DNA of 64,000 nucleotides from NCBI GenBank assembly GCA_965222835.1, contig CBDCUQ010000004.1:62001-126000 (forward strand), given 5' to 3'. Source of the stretch: CBDCUQ01 sp965222835 (GTDB lineage: Bacteria; Pseudomonadota; Alphaproteobacteria; Rhizobiales; Hyphomicrobiaceae). The notes under the pieces are model-generated. The model did not search any database. It worked only from the letters and a program-made list of their open reading frames with translations, and was not told where the DNA came from. A program made the translations under genes and the position numbers. This document shows, in pieces, positions 53,350-62,728 of the stretch (position 1 is the stretch's first letter; each line of letters opens with the position of its first letter).

Positions 53350-54756
53350 ATGATTCGCTCTACCACGTTTGCTGGCAAGACCGTTGCCGTGTTCGGGCTG
53401 GGGGCTTCGGGCAATGCTTGTGCGCGCGCGCTTCTGGACGGCGGGGCTTCGGTTGCCGCCTGGGATGATAGCGCGGAGAGCAGAGCTGCCTCGGAAAAGC
53501 AAGGTATCGCGCTGACGGATCTTACAACAGCAGCTTGGTCGGGGTTTGCGGCGTTGGTTCTGGCCCCGGGCGTGCCGCTCACGCATCCCGAGCCGCATTG
53601 GACGGTGGCGAAAGCAAGGGCGGCGGGTACCGAGATTATTGGAGACGTCGAGCTCTTTGCCCGCGAGCGCGCGAAAACATGCCCGGATGCACCGTTCATC
53701 GCGATTACCGGCACGAACGGAAAGTCGACGACGACCGCGCTTGTTGCCCACATTCTTCGCGAAGCAGGGCACGACGTTCAAGTGGGTGGAAATATCGGCC
53801 GCGCTGTTCTGACTCTTGATCCGCCTTCCTTAGATCGCGTGCATGTGATCGAGATGTCTTCGTTCCAGATTGACTTGACGCCCACGCTGACGCCCACCGT
53901 CGGTGTGCTTCTCAATGTTTCGCCTGATCATCTGGATCGTCACGGCACTGTTGAGAACTATGCCGCGATCAAGGCGCGCCTTGTGGCCGACGCTGGCGTT
54001 GCGGTTGTCGGCATTGAAGATCGCTATTGTTTGGACGTCGCACATAAGCTGGAGCGCGCGGGCAAAATTGTTCGGCGTGTGCGCACAGAGAAACCGGGGA
54101 CGCATGAATACGGCCTTGTTGATAACACCGTTTGCTATGACAGCCGCTTCGACGGGTTGGTTGGGGTCGTAGATCTCGAGGGGATTGCTAGCTTGCGTGG
54201 CCGGCACAACGCGCAAAACGCGGTTGCGGCGTTTGCGGCGACACTGGATATGGTCGAGCCGGCAAAATACTCTGCCGCCTTCCATTCTTTCCCGGGTCTT
54301 GCCCACCGCATGGAAGAGATTGGACAACTCGGTCCGATCCTGTTCATCAACGATAGCAAAGCCACCAATGTTGCCTCGGCCGAAAAGGCGCTGGCGAGTT
54401 GGGATGGTGAAATTCACTGGATCGCCGGCGGCACGCCGAAGGAGGGTGGCATCGAAGCGCTCACCTCCTATTTCGGGCGGATCAAGGGAGCCTATTTGAT
54501 TGGGGAGTCCTCAGAATTGTTTGCCACGGTGCTTGAGGGCAAGGTGCCGTATCAATTTTGCGGCACGCTGGAGCGGGCGTTGGCGGCCGCGCTCGCTGCG
54601 GCTCAGGCTAGCGACGGCGGATCTCCGGTCATTCTCTTTTCCCCGGCCGCCGCTTCTTTCGACCAGTATCGGAACTTCGAAGTGCGCGGTGAGCACTTTC
54701 GTGATCTGGTTTCCAACATCCCCGATGTCGCGATGCGGCAAAGAGCGACGGTATGA
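53350..54756 (+). CDS. murD: UDP-MurNAc-L-Ala:D-Glu ligase
   Basis: A 468-residue Mur ligase adding D-glutamate to UDP-MurNAc-L-Ala. N-terminal Rossmann part (KTVAVFGLGASGNACARALLDGG), ATP loop AITGTNGKSTTTALVAHIL, EMSSFQID, NVSPDHLDRHGTVENY and FINDSKATNVASAEKAL are diagnostic. No Shine-Dalgarno is visible; TAATAC lies 4 bases before the ATG. The gap from the glycosyltransferase is 69 bp. It overlaps ftsW by four bases (ATGA). Confidence 0.96.
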   Translation: MIRSTTFAGKTVAVFGLGASGNACARALLDGGASVAAWDDSAESRAASEKQGIALTDLTTAAWSGFAALVLAPGVPLTHPEPHWTVAKARAAGTEIIGDVELFARERAKTCPDAPFIAITGTNGKSTTTALVAHILREAGHDVQVGGNIGRAVLTLDPPSLDRVHVIEMSSFQIDLTPTLTPTVGVLLNVSPDHLDRHGTVENYAAIKARLVADAGVAVVGIEDRYCLDVAHKLERAGKIVRRVRTEKPGTHEYGLVDNTVCYDSRFDGLVGVVDLEGIASLRGRHNAQNAVAAFAATLDMVEPAKYSAAFHSFPGLAHRMEEIGQLGPILFINDSKATNVASAEKALASWDGEIHWIAGGTPKEGGIEALTSYFGRIKGAYLIGESSELFATVLEGKVPYQFCGTLERALAAALAAAQASDGGSPVILFSPAAASFDQYRNFEVRGEHFRDLVSNIPDVAMRQRATV

Positions 54757-55940
54757 CTTTTTCGCGGGCAGATCGGAGCCGGCTTGCGCAGTGGTGGTTC
54801 ACGGTGGATCACGCGCTGTTCACAGCGATTCTGGTTCTTATGACTGCCGGGCTGGTTCTTTCGCTTGCAGCGTCGCCGGCGGTTGCGATCAAGAAGGGGC
54901 TTGAGCCCTATTACTTTGTCGAGCGACACGCATTGCATGCTGGGGCGGGCATCTTTGTGATGATTGGGATATCGCTTCTCGATCCCCGTGGCGTGCGCCG
55001 GTTGGCGCTTGCAACGTTCGTCTTGTCAGTTATAGGGCTCGTGACCGTCTACTTTATTGGGGCCGAGATTAACGGCGCGCGCCGCTGGCTGTCGTTCGCG
55101 GGCCATTCGCTGCAACCTTCCGAATTCGCAAAACCTGCATTCATTGTTGTTTCGGCATGGCTTCTTGCTCAGGCCCGCGAAAAGCCTGAAATGCCAGCGC
55201 TACCGATCAGCGCCGTGCTCTTCCTGGCTCTTGCGGGCCTCCTCATTCTGCAACCGGATGTTGGCCAGACGCTGCTTATTGCGATCGTTTGGGGTGGGCT
55301 GTTCTTTGCTTCTGGTCAGCCGCTGTTGCGTGCCATCCTTTTCGTTGCCGGCGTCATTGTTGCGATCGTTGCGGCCTATCACCTCTTTCCGCATGTGCAA
55401 CTTCGCATCGATCGCTTTTTCAATCCGGCTCCTGACGCTGCCGGTCAGGTGGCACGCGCAATGCGCTCGTTTGCAGAGGGTGGGTTCTTCGGTCGTGGTC
55501 CGGGCGAAGGCACCATCAAGACGGTGCTGCCTGACGCGCACACCGACTTCATATTCGCGGTTGTTGCTGAGGAGTACGGCGTTATTGCCTGTCTCGCGCT
55601 TGTTGGTCTTTATGCGTTTGTTGTGCTGCGCGCTTTGATCCGCAGTGCGAGCGACCCGGATGCGTCGAACCGTCTTGCAGTGATGGGCCTTTCTCTTGTG
55701 TTCGGTTTGCAGGCGCTGATCAATATGGGGGTCAATGTGGGATTGCTTCCTGCAAAAGGTATGACGTTGCCTTTCGTTTCGGCAGGAGGCTCGTCGATTT
55801 TGGCCATTTCGCTGACGCTCGGTATGGTGCTGGCGCTGACCCGGCGCAGGCCGGAGGCGGCGCGCTTCAAAAAGCCACGATTGATGCCTGAAATCGGCGA
55901 CTTGGAACTTGATGGGCGGGTATCTCGTGACCAAAACTGA
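54753..55940 (+). CDS. ftsW: Septal peptidoglycan polymerase FtsW
   Basis: A 395-residue SEDS-family membrane protein with about ten helices that polymerises lipid II at the septum with FtsI. Visible: INGARRWLSFAGHSLQPSEFAKPAFIV, LILQPDVGQTLLI (around the essential Asp region), GRGPGEGTIKTVLPDAHTDFIFAVVAEEYG and the last-helix GLLPAKGMTLPFVSAGGSSIL. The start overlaps the murD stop and the end overlaps murG, so translation is coupled. Confidence 0.96.
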   Translation: MTFSRADRSRLAQWWFTVDHALFTAILVLMTAGLVLSLAASPAVAIKKGLEPYYFVERHALHAGAGIFVMIGISLLDPRGVRRLALATFVLSVIGLVTVYFIGAEINGARRWLSFAGHSLQPSEFAKPAFIVVSAWLLAQAREKPEMPALPISAVLFLALAGLLILQPDVGQTLLIAIVWGGLFFASGQPLLRAILFVAGVIVAIVAAYHLFPHVQLRIDRFFNPAPDAAGQVARAMRSFAEGGFFGRGPGEGTIKTVLPDAHTDFIFAVVAEEYGVIACLALVGLYAFVVLRALIRSASDPDASNRLAVMGLSLVFGLQALINMGVNVGLLPAKGMTLPFVSAGGSSILAISLTLGMVLALTRRRPEAARFKKPRLMPEIGDLELDGRVSRDQN

Positions 55941-57030
55941 ACGATCGGTCGTGTTGGCCGCCGGCGGCACGGGTGGGCATCTCTTTCCTGCTTATGCGTT
56001 GGCGGAGGAGCTGGGACGGCGCGGTATTGCCGTCGATCTCATGACCGACATGCGGGGTGATCGCTACGGCACGGGGTTTCCCGCGCGGGCGATCTATCAA
56101 GTGCCGTCCGCTACACTTGGTTCCAAGAACCCAGTTGCCGTTTTCAAGACGGCACTGGCGCTCGGGCGCGGTGTCGTGGCGGCGCGCGGCGTTCTCAAGA
56201 AAATCAAGCCGCAGGCCATTGTGGGCTTTGGCGGCTATCCGACATTCCCGCCTATTCTTGCCGCAAGCCTGCTTGGTATTCCGGCGGCGCTGCACGAGCA
56301 GAATGCGGTCTTGGGCCGCGCCAACAAAATGCTCGCGCGCCGTGTCACGGCTATCGCCACATCGTTTGAGACGACGAAGTTTCTCGATGGAGACTTCGCG
56401 CGCAAGGCGCGTCTAACCGGTAACCCGGTGCGCAGTATGGTTTTGGAGGCATCACAAAGGCCTTATCCAGCGCTCGCGCCGGGCGGACCGCTGTCGCTTG
56501 TGGTGTTCGGCGGAAGCCAAGGGGCCCGCTTTTTTTCCGAGACCGTGCCGCCTGCAATCGCGGGCCTGGCTCCGGACTTGAAAGCCCGCCTTAGACTTGT
56601 GCAACAGGCCCGGGAGGAGGACGTGGCGCGGGTGCGTGCGGTTTACGCGGACGCCGGGGTCGCTGCCGAAGTTGCGACCTTTTTCAAAGATCTGCCGGCC
56701 CGGATGGCCGAGAGCCACCTCGTTATTGCTCGGGCTGGAGCCTCTTCCGTGGCCGAATTAACCGTGATTGGGCGACCATCGATTCTGGTCCCGCTGCCCC
56801 ATTCGCTTGACAATGATCAGCTGCAAAATGCTACGAGGCTTGCCGAATCGGGTGGGGGCTGGTGTATCGAGCAGCACGATTTGTCGCGAGAGCGCCTTAA
56901 AGCCGAGATCAATAGGTTGGCGGGCGATCCAGACGTGGTCGTGCACGCGGCCTCGGCGGCCAAATTGGCCGGCCGGCCGGACGCGGTGCAAAGGCTGGCA
57001 GCGCTTGTCGAGGAGCTTATGAGGGCATAG
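55912..57030 (+). CDS. murG: Lipid II synthase MurG (N-acetylglucosaminyltransferase)
   Basis: A GT28 enzyme of 372 residues that adds GlcNAc to lipid I. Motifs: VVLAAGGTGGHLFPAYALAEEL (G-loop 1), GFGGYPTFPPILAA, LHEQNAVLGRANKML, VVFGGSQGARFF and the acceptor/donor region ARAGASSVAELTVIGRPSILVPLP. Starts are ambiguous: ATG 55912 overlaps ftsW by 29 bases with GGAA upstream; GTG 55927 (after GGGCGGG) would overlap by 14 and also fits the family N-terminus. Confidence 0.96.
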   Translation: MGGYLVTKTERSVVLAAGGTGGHLFPAYALAEELGRRGIAVDLMTDMRGDRYGTGFPARAIYQVPSATLGSKNPVAVFKTALALGRGVVAARGVLKKIKPQAIVGFGGYPTFPPILAASLLGIPAALHEQNAVLGRANKMLARRVTAIATSFETTKFLDGDFARKARLTGNPVRSMVLEASQRPYPALAPGGPLSLVVFGGSQGARFFSETVPPAIAGLAPDLKARLRLVQQAREEDVARVRAVYADAGVAAEVATFFKDLPARMAESHLVIARAGASSVAELTVIGRPSILVPLPHSLDNDQLQNATRLAESGGGWCIEQHDLSRERLKAEINRLAGDPDVVVHAASAAKLAGRPDAVQRLAALVEELMRA

Positions 57031-57174
57031 TTCGGAAGGTCCAGTTCTCGGTCTTGGGGATCGGGACGGGACAGGAGTTGGGCGAGGATATTCGCGGGAG
57101 GGCACGCGCGGCCCCGCATGAAAGCTCTCTCCGACGTGCCGGGAGACTGCGCAAGAGGACGGGAATAACCAACC

Positions 57175-58614
57175 ATGCAGATGCCCCTCGACACGGGTAC
57201 GTTCCATATCATTGGCATCGGTGGTATCGGCATGAGTGCGATTGCCGAGATTCTGCTGGCGAAGGGTTACTCCGTTCAAGGCAGCGACCAAAAGGAGTCG
57301 GCCAATGTGCGCCGGCTGCGTGCCAAGGGCGTACGGGTCTTCCAAGGACATGACCCGATCAATCTGGTTGGTGCGCGCAACGTCGTCATTTCGACCGCGG
57401 TGAAGCCGGGCAACCCGGAGCTTGAGGCGGCGCGGGGCAAGGGCCTTCCCATCATCCGCCGCGCGGAGATGCTGGCCGAGTTGATGCGGCTTTACTCGAC
57501 GATCTCTGTCACCGGCACGCACGGCAAGACGACGACAAGTGCAATTATCGCCTCGATCTTCGAAAAGGCCGACCAAGATCCGACCGTCATAACAGGCGGC
57601 ATCATCAATGCTTGGGGCTCGAACGCGCGGCTCGGCAAAGGCAAGTGGATGATTGTCGAGGCGGATGAATCTGATGGAACATTTGCGCGCATTCCGACTG
57701 AGATGGGCGTTGTCACCAACATCGATCCGGAGCATCTCGATTATTTCGGTTCGGTCGAGAACATGCATCGCGAGTATGAAGCGTTTTATCGCGGTATTCC
57801 GTTTTACGGTCTCACCGTGACCTGCACCGATCATCCGGTGGTTCGCGAGATGATCGAGGGACTGGCTTTGCGTCGCGACGGACGAAGGCTGTTGACCTAT
57901 GGTGCGGGCGAGGGTGCGGATCTGCGGCTTATTGGTTTGCGCTTAAACGGCTTTACGACATTCTTCGATGCCGCCTTGAGCGACCGCGTGAGGGGGGGAG
58001 CCCGGCATCTCGCCGACTGGTCTATCCCACTTCCGGGTCACCACAACGCGATCAATGCGCTCGCGGCCATTGCCATTGCGACGGAAGCCGGTATTCCCGA
58101 CGATGTCATTCGAGCCGGGCTTGCCGACTTCTCCGGTGTGTTGCGCCGTTTTCAACCCGCCGGCCAGTGGAACGGCATCCAGATTTATGACGACTACGCT
58201 CATCACCCTGTGGAGATCGCCGCCGTTCTCGGGGCTGCCAAGGCCGGCACACGTGGGCGCGTTATTGCCGTCGTCGAGCCGCACCGGTTTACCCGTGTCC
58301 GGGATTTGTTCGATGCGTTTTCCGCCTGCTTTGCCGATTCTGACCGCGTTATTGTGGCGCCGATGTATTCGGCCGGCGAGCAACCGATTGCGGGTATCGA
58401 TCAGCATTCGTTGGCCGAGGGCATTCGCGCGACCGGACATGGGGCTGTGACCGCGATCGATGCTCCCCGCGATGCCGTGGCTTTGATCCGGCGGTACGCC
58501 CAGCCCGGCGACATGGTCATCTTTTTGGGCGCCGGTCATTCGACGGAATGGGCGAACGGTTTTGCGGAATGGCTTGGGGCGGCTGAGCCGCGCCGGGCCG
58601 GGGGCGCGATGTGA
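57175..58614 (+). CDS. murC: UDP-MurNAc:L-Ala ligase
   Basis: A 479-residue Mur ligase adding L-Ala to UDP-MurNAc, the first peptide-stem step. HIIGIGGIGMSAIAEILLAKG, the ATP loop ISVTGTHGKTTTSAIIASIF, EADESDGTF, LPGHHNAINALAAI and DDYAHHPVEIAAVL are diagnostic. GGGAA precedes the ATG. A 144-bp gap with no obvious gene separates it from murG. The stop overlaps the murB GTG. Confidence 0.97.
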   Translation: MQMPLDTGTFHIIGIGGIGMSAIAEILLAKGYSVQGSDQKESANVRRLRAKGVRVFQGHDPINLVGARNVVISTAVKPGNPELEAARGKGLPIIRRAEMLAELMRLYSTISVTGTHGKTTTSAIIASIFEKADQDPTVITGGIINAWGSNARLGKGKWMIVEADESDGTFARIPTEMGVVTNIDPEHLDYFGSVENMHREYEAFYRGIPFYGLTVTCTDHPVVREMIEGLALRRDGRRLLTYGAGEGADLRLIGLRLNGFTTFFDAALSDRVRGGARHLADWSIPLPGHHNAINALAAIAIATEAGIPDDVIRAGLADFSGVLRRFQPAGQWNGIQIYDDYAHHPVEIAAVLGAAKAGTRGRVIAVVEPHRFTRVRDLFDAFSACFADSDRVIVAPMYSAGEQPIAGIDQHSLAEGIRATGHGAVTAIDAPRDAVALIRRYAQPGDMVIFLGAGHSTEWANGFAEWLGAAEPRRAGGAM

Positions 58615-59576
58615 GCTTTCCGGATATCACAAGCGAATTGAAGGCCGGGATGCCCGAGTTGCGCGGGCGGCTTATCGCCAATGCCGTGCTTGCCGAGATC
58701 ACGTGGTTTCGCGTCGGCGGACCGGCGCAGGTGCTGTTTACGCCGGCGGACGAAGCGGACCTTGCTTATTTCCTTCAGAACGTTTCTGCCGATTTGCCGG
58801 TCTATGTGATCGGGTTAGGTTCTAATCTTTTGGTGCGCGATGGTGGCGTTCCGGGCGTTGTCATTCGGCTGGCGCGCGGCTTCGGTGAGATCAAGATCGA
58901 AGAGGGGTCTCGTGTTCGTGCCGGTACGGCTGTGCCGGATGTGAAGGTGGCGCGCACCGCGGCGGAGGCTGGGATTTCCGGTCTCGCCTTTTACCGCGGC
59001 ATTCCGGGCTCGATTGGTGGTGCGCTGCGCATGAATGCGGGGGCGCATGGGTCTGAGACAAAAGACGTGCTAATCGGCGCGCGCGCGGTCGATCGCAAAG
59101 GCAATATTCACGAATTGTCGTTGGCCGATATGGGATACACCTATCGGCATTGTTCAGTGCCGGCCGATTGGATTTTCACGGAAGCCTTGTTCCAGGGCAA
59201 ACCGGGTGACCCGGAAGAGATCTCCAAGGCGATGGGCGAGGTCGCCGAGTACCGTGAGCAGAACCAGCCGATCCGTGAGCGCACGGGCGGCTCGACGTTC
59301 AAGAACCCGCCAGGACATTCCGCATGGAAGTTGGTCGATGCTGCCGGCTGCCGTGGGTTTCGTGTCGGAGGGGCCAAAGTCTCCGAAATGCACTGCAACT
59401 TCCTCATCAACGATCAGGCGGCGACCGGCGAGGATGTGGAGCGGCTTGGCGAGACCGTCCGCGCGCGCGTCAAGGAAAACTCGGGCGTGACCCTTGAGTG
59501 GGAAATTATCCGGCTCGGCGTGCCGCGCGATGGGCAACCGACGGGTGAGGAGCTGGCCGTCGAGGTCAAGTCATGA
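58611..59576 (+). CDS. murB: UDP-N-acetylenolpyruvoylglucosamine reductase
   Basis: A 321-residue FAD/NADPH enzyme forming UDP-MurNAc. TWFRVGGPAQVLFTP, VIGLGSNLLVRDGGVPGVVIRL (FAD), AFYRGIPGSIGGALRMNAGAHGSE, and GGSTFKNPPGHSAWKLVDAAGCRG with the catalytic Ser are visible. It is the type I layout of usual length. It starts at GTG overlapping the murC stop (GTGA) and ends with an ATGA overlap with ddl. Confidence 0.96.
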   Translation: MSFPDITSELKAGMPELRGRLIANAVLAEITWFRVGGPAQVLFTPADEADLAYFLQNVSADLPVYVIGLGSNLLVRDGGVPGVVIRLARGFGEIKIEEGSRVRAGTAVPDVKVARTAAEAGISGLAFYRGIPGSIGGALRMNAGAHGSETKDVLIGARAVDRKGNIHELSLADMGYTYRHCSVPADWIFTEALFQGKPGDPEEISKAMGEVAEYREQNQPIRERTGGSTFKNPPGHSAWKLVDAAGCRGFRVGGAKVSEMHCNFLINDQAATGEDVERLGETVRARVKENSGVTLEWEIIRLGVPRDGQPTGEELAVEVKS

Positions 59577-60532
59577 CCACAGAAAAGCTCGGTGCTGTTC
59601 CGGATCGTACGTACGCCCATGTTGCGGTTTTGATGGGTGGCCTTTCGGTCGAACGAGAGGTGAGTTTGAACTCCGGAAAGGCCGTGGGTGCGGCGTTGGA
59701 GGCGGAAGGCTATCGGGTCACGTTGATCGATTCCGGGCGCGATGTTGCCGCGCAGATTGCAGAGGCAAGGCCGGATGCCTGCTTCAACGCGCTGCATGGC
59801 CGGTTCGGTGAGGACGGCTGCATCCAAGGCATTCTGGAAACGCTGGGGATTCCCTACACGCATTCGGGTGTGCTCGCATCGGCGGTCGCCATGCACAAGG
59901 AGCGCGCGAAGGACGTCATGCGACCGGCGGATGTGCCCGTTGCGGAGGCCCAAGTGGTGACCCGTCGTGAGGCGCTTGCCCGTCATGTGCTTCCGCCGCC
60001 CTATGTGGTGAAACCCCTCGATGAGGGGTCGAGCGTGGGTGTTGTCATCGTTCCGCCCGACGCTGCGCGTCCGCCCAATTCGATTGGTTCAAGCGACTCT
60101 CTGGATGAAGCTGTGATGGTCGAGCGCTTTATTGCGGGTCGCGAGCTGACGTGCGCGGTTATTGGCGACTTCGTCACCGAGGTTATTGAGATCGTTCCGC
60201 TGAAGGGGCTGGCTTTCTACGATTACGAGGCGAAGTACGCGCCGGGTGGGTCTCAGCACGTGCTTCCGGCCGATATTTTACCAGAAATTAAGCAGTTGGT
60301 CCGTCAATACACTCTTAAGGCTCATCAGGCCCTGGGCTGCCGCGGTGTATCGCGTGCCGATTTTCGTTTTAATGACACAGCCGGCGGCACCGGCGAATTG
60401 ATCTGCCTCGAAGTGAATACGCAACCCGGCATGACGGGAACGTCGCTCGTGCCGGAGCTGGCGCAATACGCCGGCTGGACGTTCGAGCAATTGGTGAGAT
60501 GGATTATCGAGGACGCGAGCTGTTCAAGGTAG
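59573..60532 (+). CDS. ddl: D-alanine-D-alanine ligase
   Basis: A 319-residue ATP-grasp enzyme making D-Ala-D-Ala for MurF. VAVLMGGLSVEREVSLNSGKAV, NALHGRFGEDGCIQGILETLGIPYTHSGVLASA, KPLDEGSSVGVVIV and the metal-binding LICLEVNTQPGMTGTSLVPELA are typical. It is the DdlB form of dcw clusters. Its start overlaps murB (ATGA) and its end overlaps ftsQ by 34 bases. Confidence 0.97.
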   Translation: MTTEKLGAVPDRTYAHVAVLMGGLSVEREVSLNSGKAVGAALEAEGYRVTLIDSGRDVAAQIAEARPDACFNALHGRFGEDGCIQGILETLGIPYTHSGVLASAVAMHKERAKDVMRPADVPVAEAQVVTRREALARHVLPPPYVVKPLDEGSSVGVVIVPPDAARPPNSIGSSDSLDEAVMVERFIAGRELTCAVIGDFVTEVIEIVPLKGLAFYDYEAKYAPGGSQHVLPADILPEIKQLVRQYTLKAHQALGCRGVSRADFRFNDTAGGTGELICLEVNTQPGMTGTSLVPELAQYAGWTFEQLVRWIIEDASCSR

Positions 60533-61374
60533 ACCAAGCCAACCACGCCCACCGGCGCGGGCCGGGCACTCGCACCTATTGTTCTTCCAAAAAGCTGAGA
60601 CCTCGCCAGATTTCGCGGACCGCACGGTTTGCAGCGGGTCTTGGCCTATTCGCGGTCATGGTCGGTGTGGGGGTGTTTTTCACTACCGGGCCTCAAGGGG
60701 ACGGTGCGGTCGCTGCGGGTGCCGGTCGTGTCGAGTGGCTGGCTCGGCTGGCGGGCTTTGGCATTGACGAGGTTGTTCTCACCGGACACCGGCAAACGGC
60801 CGATACGGATATTTTCAATGCGCTCGATCTTCCGCGCGCTCGTTCACTGCTGAGTCTCAATACGCGCGGTGTGCGGCGCAGATTGGAGCAGCTGCCTTGG
60901 ATTGCCGGTGCAGAGATTACGCGCGTCTACCCCAACCGGCTGGAGATCCGCGTCAAGGAACGCAAGCCGTTTGCTGCATGGCAACGCACAGGAGGAGAAT
61001 ATCTGATCGACGTTACCGGCCGCGTGCTCACAGAAATTAATCGGAGCAACGGTCTCGATTTGCCTCGCGTCGCCGGTGAGGGTGCGGCTCGCGAAGCGCG
61101 CGCGCTTTTCGCTGCACTGGCGCGCTATCCGGCAATTGCCAAAAAACTGGAGCGTGCGGAGAGGATTGGGGGACGGCGCTGGACGCTGCACCTTCGCAAC
61201 GGGACGGTGCTCCAACTTCCCGCAGACCGCGAGATCAGCGCGTTGGCGATGGCGGCTGAGAATAGCGTGGTCGAGCGCGGTATTCGCGAGGGGAACGCGG
61301 TTATCGACCTTCGGGTGCTGGGACGCATTGCCGTGCGCCACGCTGGTCCGTCCGGCGCGTCGGCGGGGTCGTGA
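60499..61374 (+). CDS. ftsQ: Cell division protein FtsQ
   Basis: A 291-residue bitopic divisome protein. The cytoplasmic N-terminus is basic (about 1-45), one membrane helix follows (FAAGLGLFAVMVGVGVFF), then the POTRA domain (GFGIDEVVLTGHRQTADTDIFNALDL, RRRLEQLPWIAGAEITRVYPNRLEIRVKERKPFAAW) and the FtsQ beta domain (EYLIDVTGRVLTEI; RRWTLHLRNGTVLQLP). It docks FtsB/FtsL. The ATG at 60499 lies inside ddl; a later start is possible but none fits better. Its stop overlaps the ftsA GTG. Confidence 0.92.
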   Translation: MDYRGRELFKVDQANHAHRRGPGTRTYCSSKKLRPRQISRTARFAAGLGLFAVMVGVGVFFTTGPQGDGAVAAGAGRVEWLARLAGFGIDEVVLTGHRQTADTDIFNALDLPRARSLLSLNTRGVRRRLEQLPWIAGAEITRVYPNRLEIRVKERKPFAAWQRTGGEYLIDVTGRVLTEINRSNGLDLPRVAGEGAAREARALFAALARYPAIAKKLERAERIGGRRWTLHLRNGTVLQLPADREISALAMAAENSVVERGIREGNAVIDLRVLGRIAVRHAGPSGASAGS

Positions 61375-62669
61375 ATGGGGATGGTGCGGCGAGCATGAGC
61401 AATCGGTTGCGCAGCCAAAAAGGCATGATCGGTGTTCTCGACATCGGCACCAGCAAGGTGTCTTGCCTTATTGCGGCCGTCGATGGTGGGGTTGGGCCGA
61501 CCGAGACTGGCGGCAAATCAGGCCTTCGCGTCGTCGGCGCCGGTCTTCAGCGTGCGCGCGGCGTCAAAGCCGGGGTCGTGGTTGACCTCTCGGAAGCCGG
61601 GGAAGCGGTACGCGCTGCAATCGCGCAAGCGGAATCGATGGCTGGGGTGACGCTGACGCATGTAATCGCGGCCATCACTTGTGGCCGGCTCAAGTCGCTG
61701 CGTTTCATGGCGCATGCCGACACGGTTGCTGGAACCGTAGGACGCGGCGATCTGGACCGCATGTCGCGGGGTGCGCGCGCCTATGCCGAGCGCGACGGGC
61801 GTCTGCTTGTTCAAATGAACCGGCTGGGATGGCGGCTCGACGGTGCGCCGTATCATCAGGATCCTTCGGGCATGCCGGCGCAACGGGTCTCCGCCTTGAC
61901 GCATGCGGTGACGGCCGACCAGCCTCCGCTGCGTAATCTTATGATGCTTCTTGAGCATTGTTACGTCTCGGCTGCCGGTCTTGTTGCGGCGCCCTCCGCA
62001 AGTGCTTTGGCTGTTTCCAGCGAGGAAGAGCGGCGGCTTGGCGTAACTGTGATGGACTTCGGTGCAGGCACAACTACGCTTGCACAATATGCAGAGGGCC
62101 GTTTGGTGCGGGTGGAGGCGGTTCCGGCGGGCGGCGGACTCGTTACCTACGACATCGCGCACACCTTGCATACGCCACTCGAGGAAGCCGAGCGAATCAA
62201 AGCACTTTATGGCACACTCGTCACTGCTCCGTCGGATGAGCATGAGCACTTTTCTTATTCCGTTGCAGGGGATGAGGGGGGTGACGTGCACACGACGACG
62301 AAGGCGTATCTGGCGCGGATCATTTGCTCGCGTATGGCGGCTGTTCTGGACCTTGTCGGTGAACGAGCCGACGGCGCACTCGGGGGCCGGTCGACCGGCG
62401 CGAGGGTGGTGATCACAGGTGGCGCCAGCGAGATGACAGGAATGGCCGACTTTGTGTCGAGCCGTTTCGGGGTTTCAGTTCGTGTGGGGCGACCTCAGCC
62501 GATGCCCGGGCTGCCGCCGCTCGCTCTCAGTCCGCAGTTCTCCGTTGCGACCGGTTTGCTCAAAGCCGCCGCGGCATCCAGTGAAAGCGTTGTGGCGTTG
62601 GCCACCGGGCCAGGAGCTCAGGCGAGCTACCTTGAACGGGTTGGAAAGTGGCTGAAGGACGGATTCTAG
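61371..62669 (+). CDS. ftsA: Cell division protein FtsA
   Basis: A 432-residue actin-like protein that tethers FtsZ to the membrane. GVLDIGTSKVSCLIAAV is phosphate loop 1, the SHS2/1C domain follows (about 80-170), and VMDFGAGTTTLAQYAEG and ARVVITGGASEMTGMADFV are further nucleotide-site parts. The C-terminal helix (SYLERVGKWLKDGF) is the amphipathic membrane anchor. I use the GTG at 61371, which overlaps the ftsQ stop; an ATG at 61395 is the alternative. Confidence 0.94.
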   Translation: MNGDGAASMSNRLRSQKGMIGVLDIGTSKVSCLIAAVDGGVGPTETGGKSGLRVVGAGLQRARGVKAGVVVDLSEAGEAVRAAIAQAESMAGVTLTHVIAAITCGRLKSLRFMAHADTVAGTVGRGDLDRMSRGARAYAERDGRLLVQMNRLGWRLDGAPYHQDPSGMPAQRVSALTHAVTADQPPLRNLMMLLEHCYVSAAGLVAAPSASALAVSSEEERRLGVTVMDFGAGTTTLAQYAEGRLVRVEAVPAGGGLVTYDIAHTLHTPLEEAERIKALYGTLVTAPSDEHEHFSYSVAGDEGGDVHTTTKAYLARIICSRMAAVLDLVGERADGALGGRSTGARVVITGGASEMTGMADFVSSRFGVSVRVGRPQPMPGLPPLALSPQFSVATGLLKAAAASSESVVALATGPGAQASYLERVGKWLKDGF

Positions 62670-62728
62670 ATCGTGAGTATGCGACACAAGCCGATGGCGA
62701 AGCGCGCAACGAAAAATCGAGGTGCACC

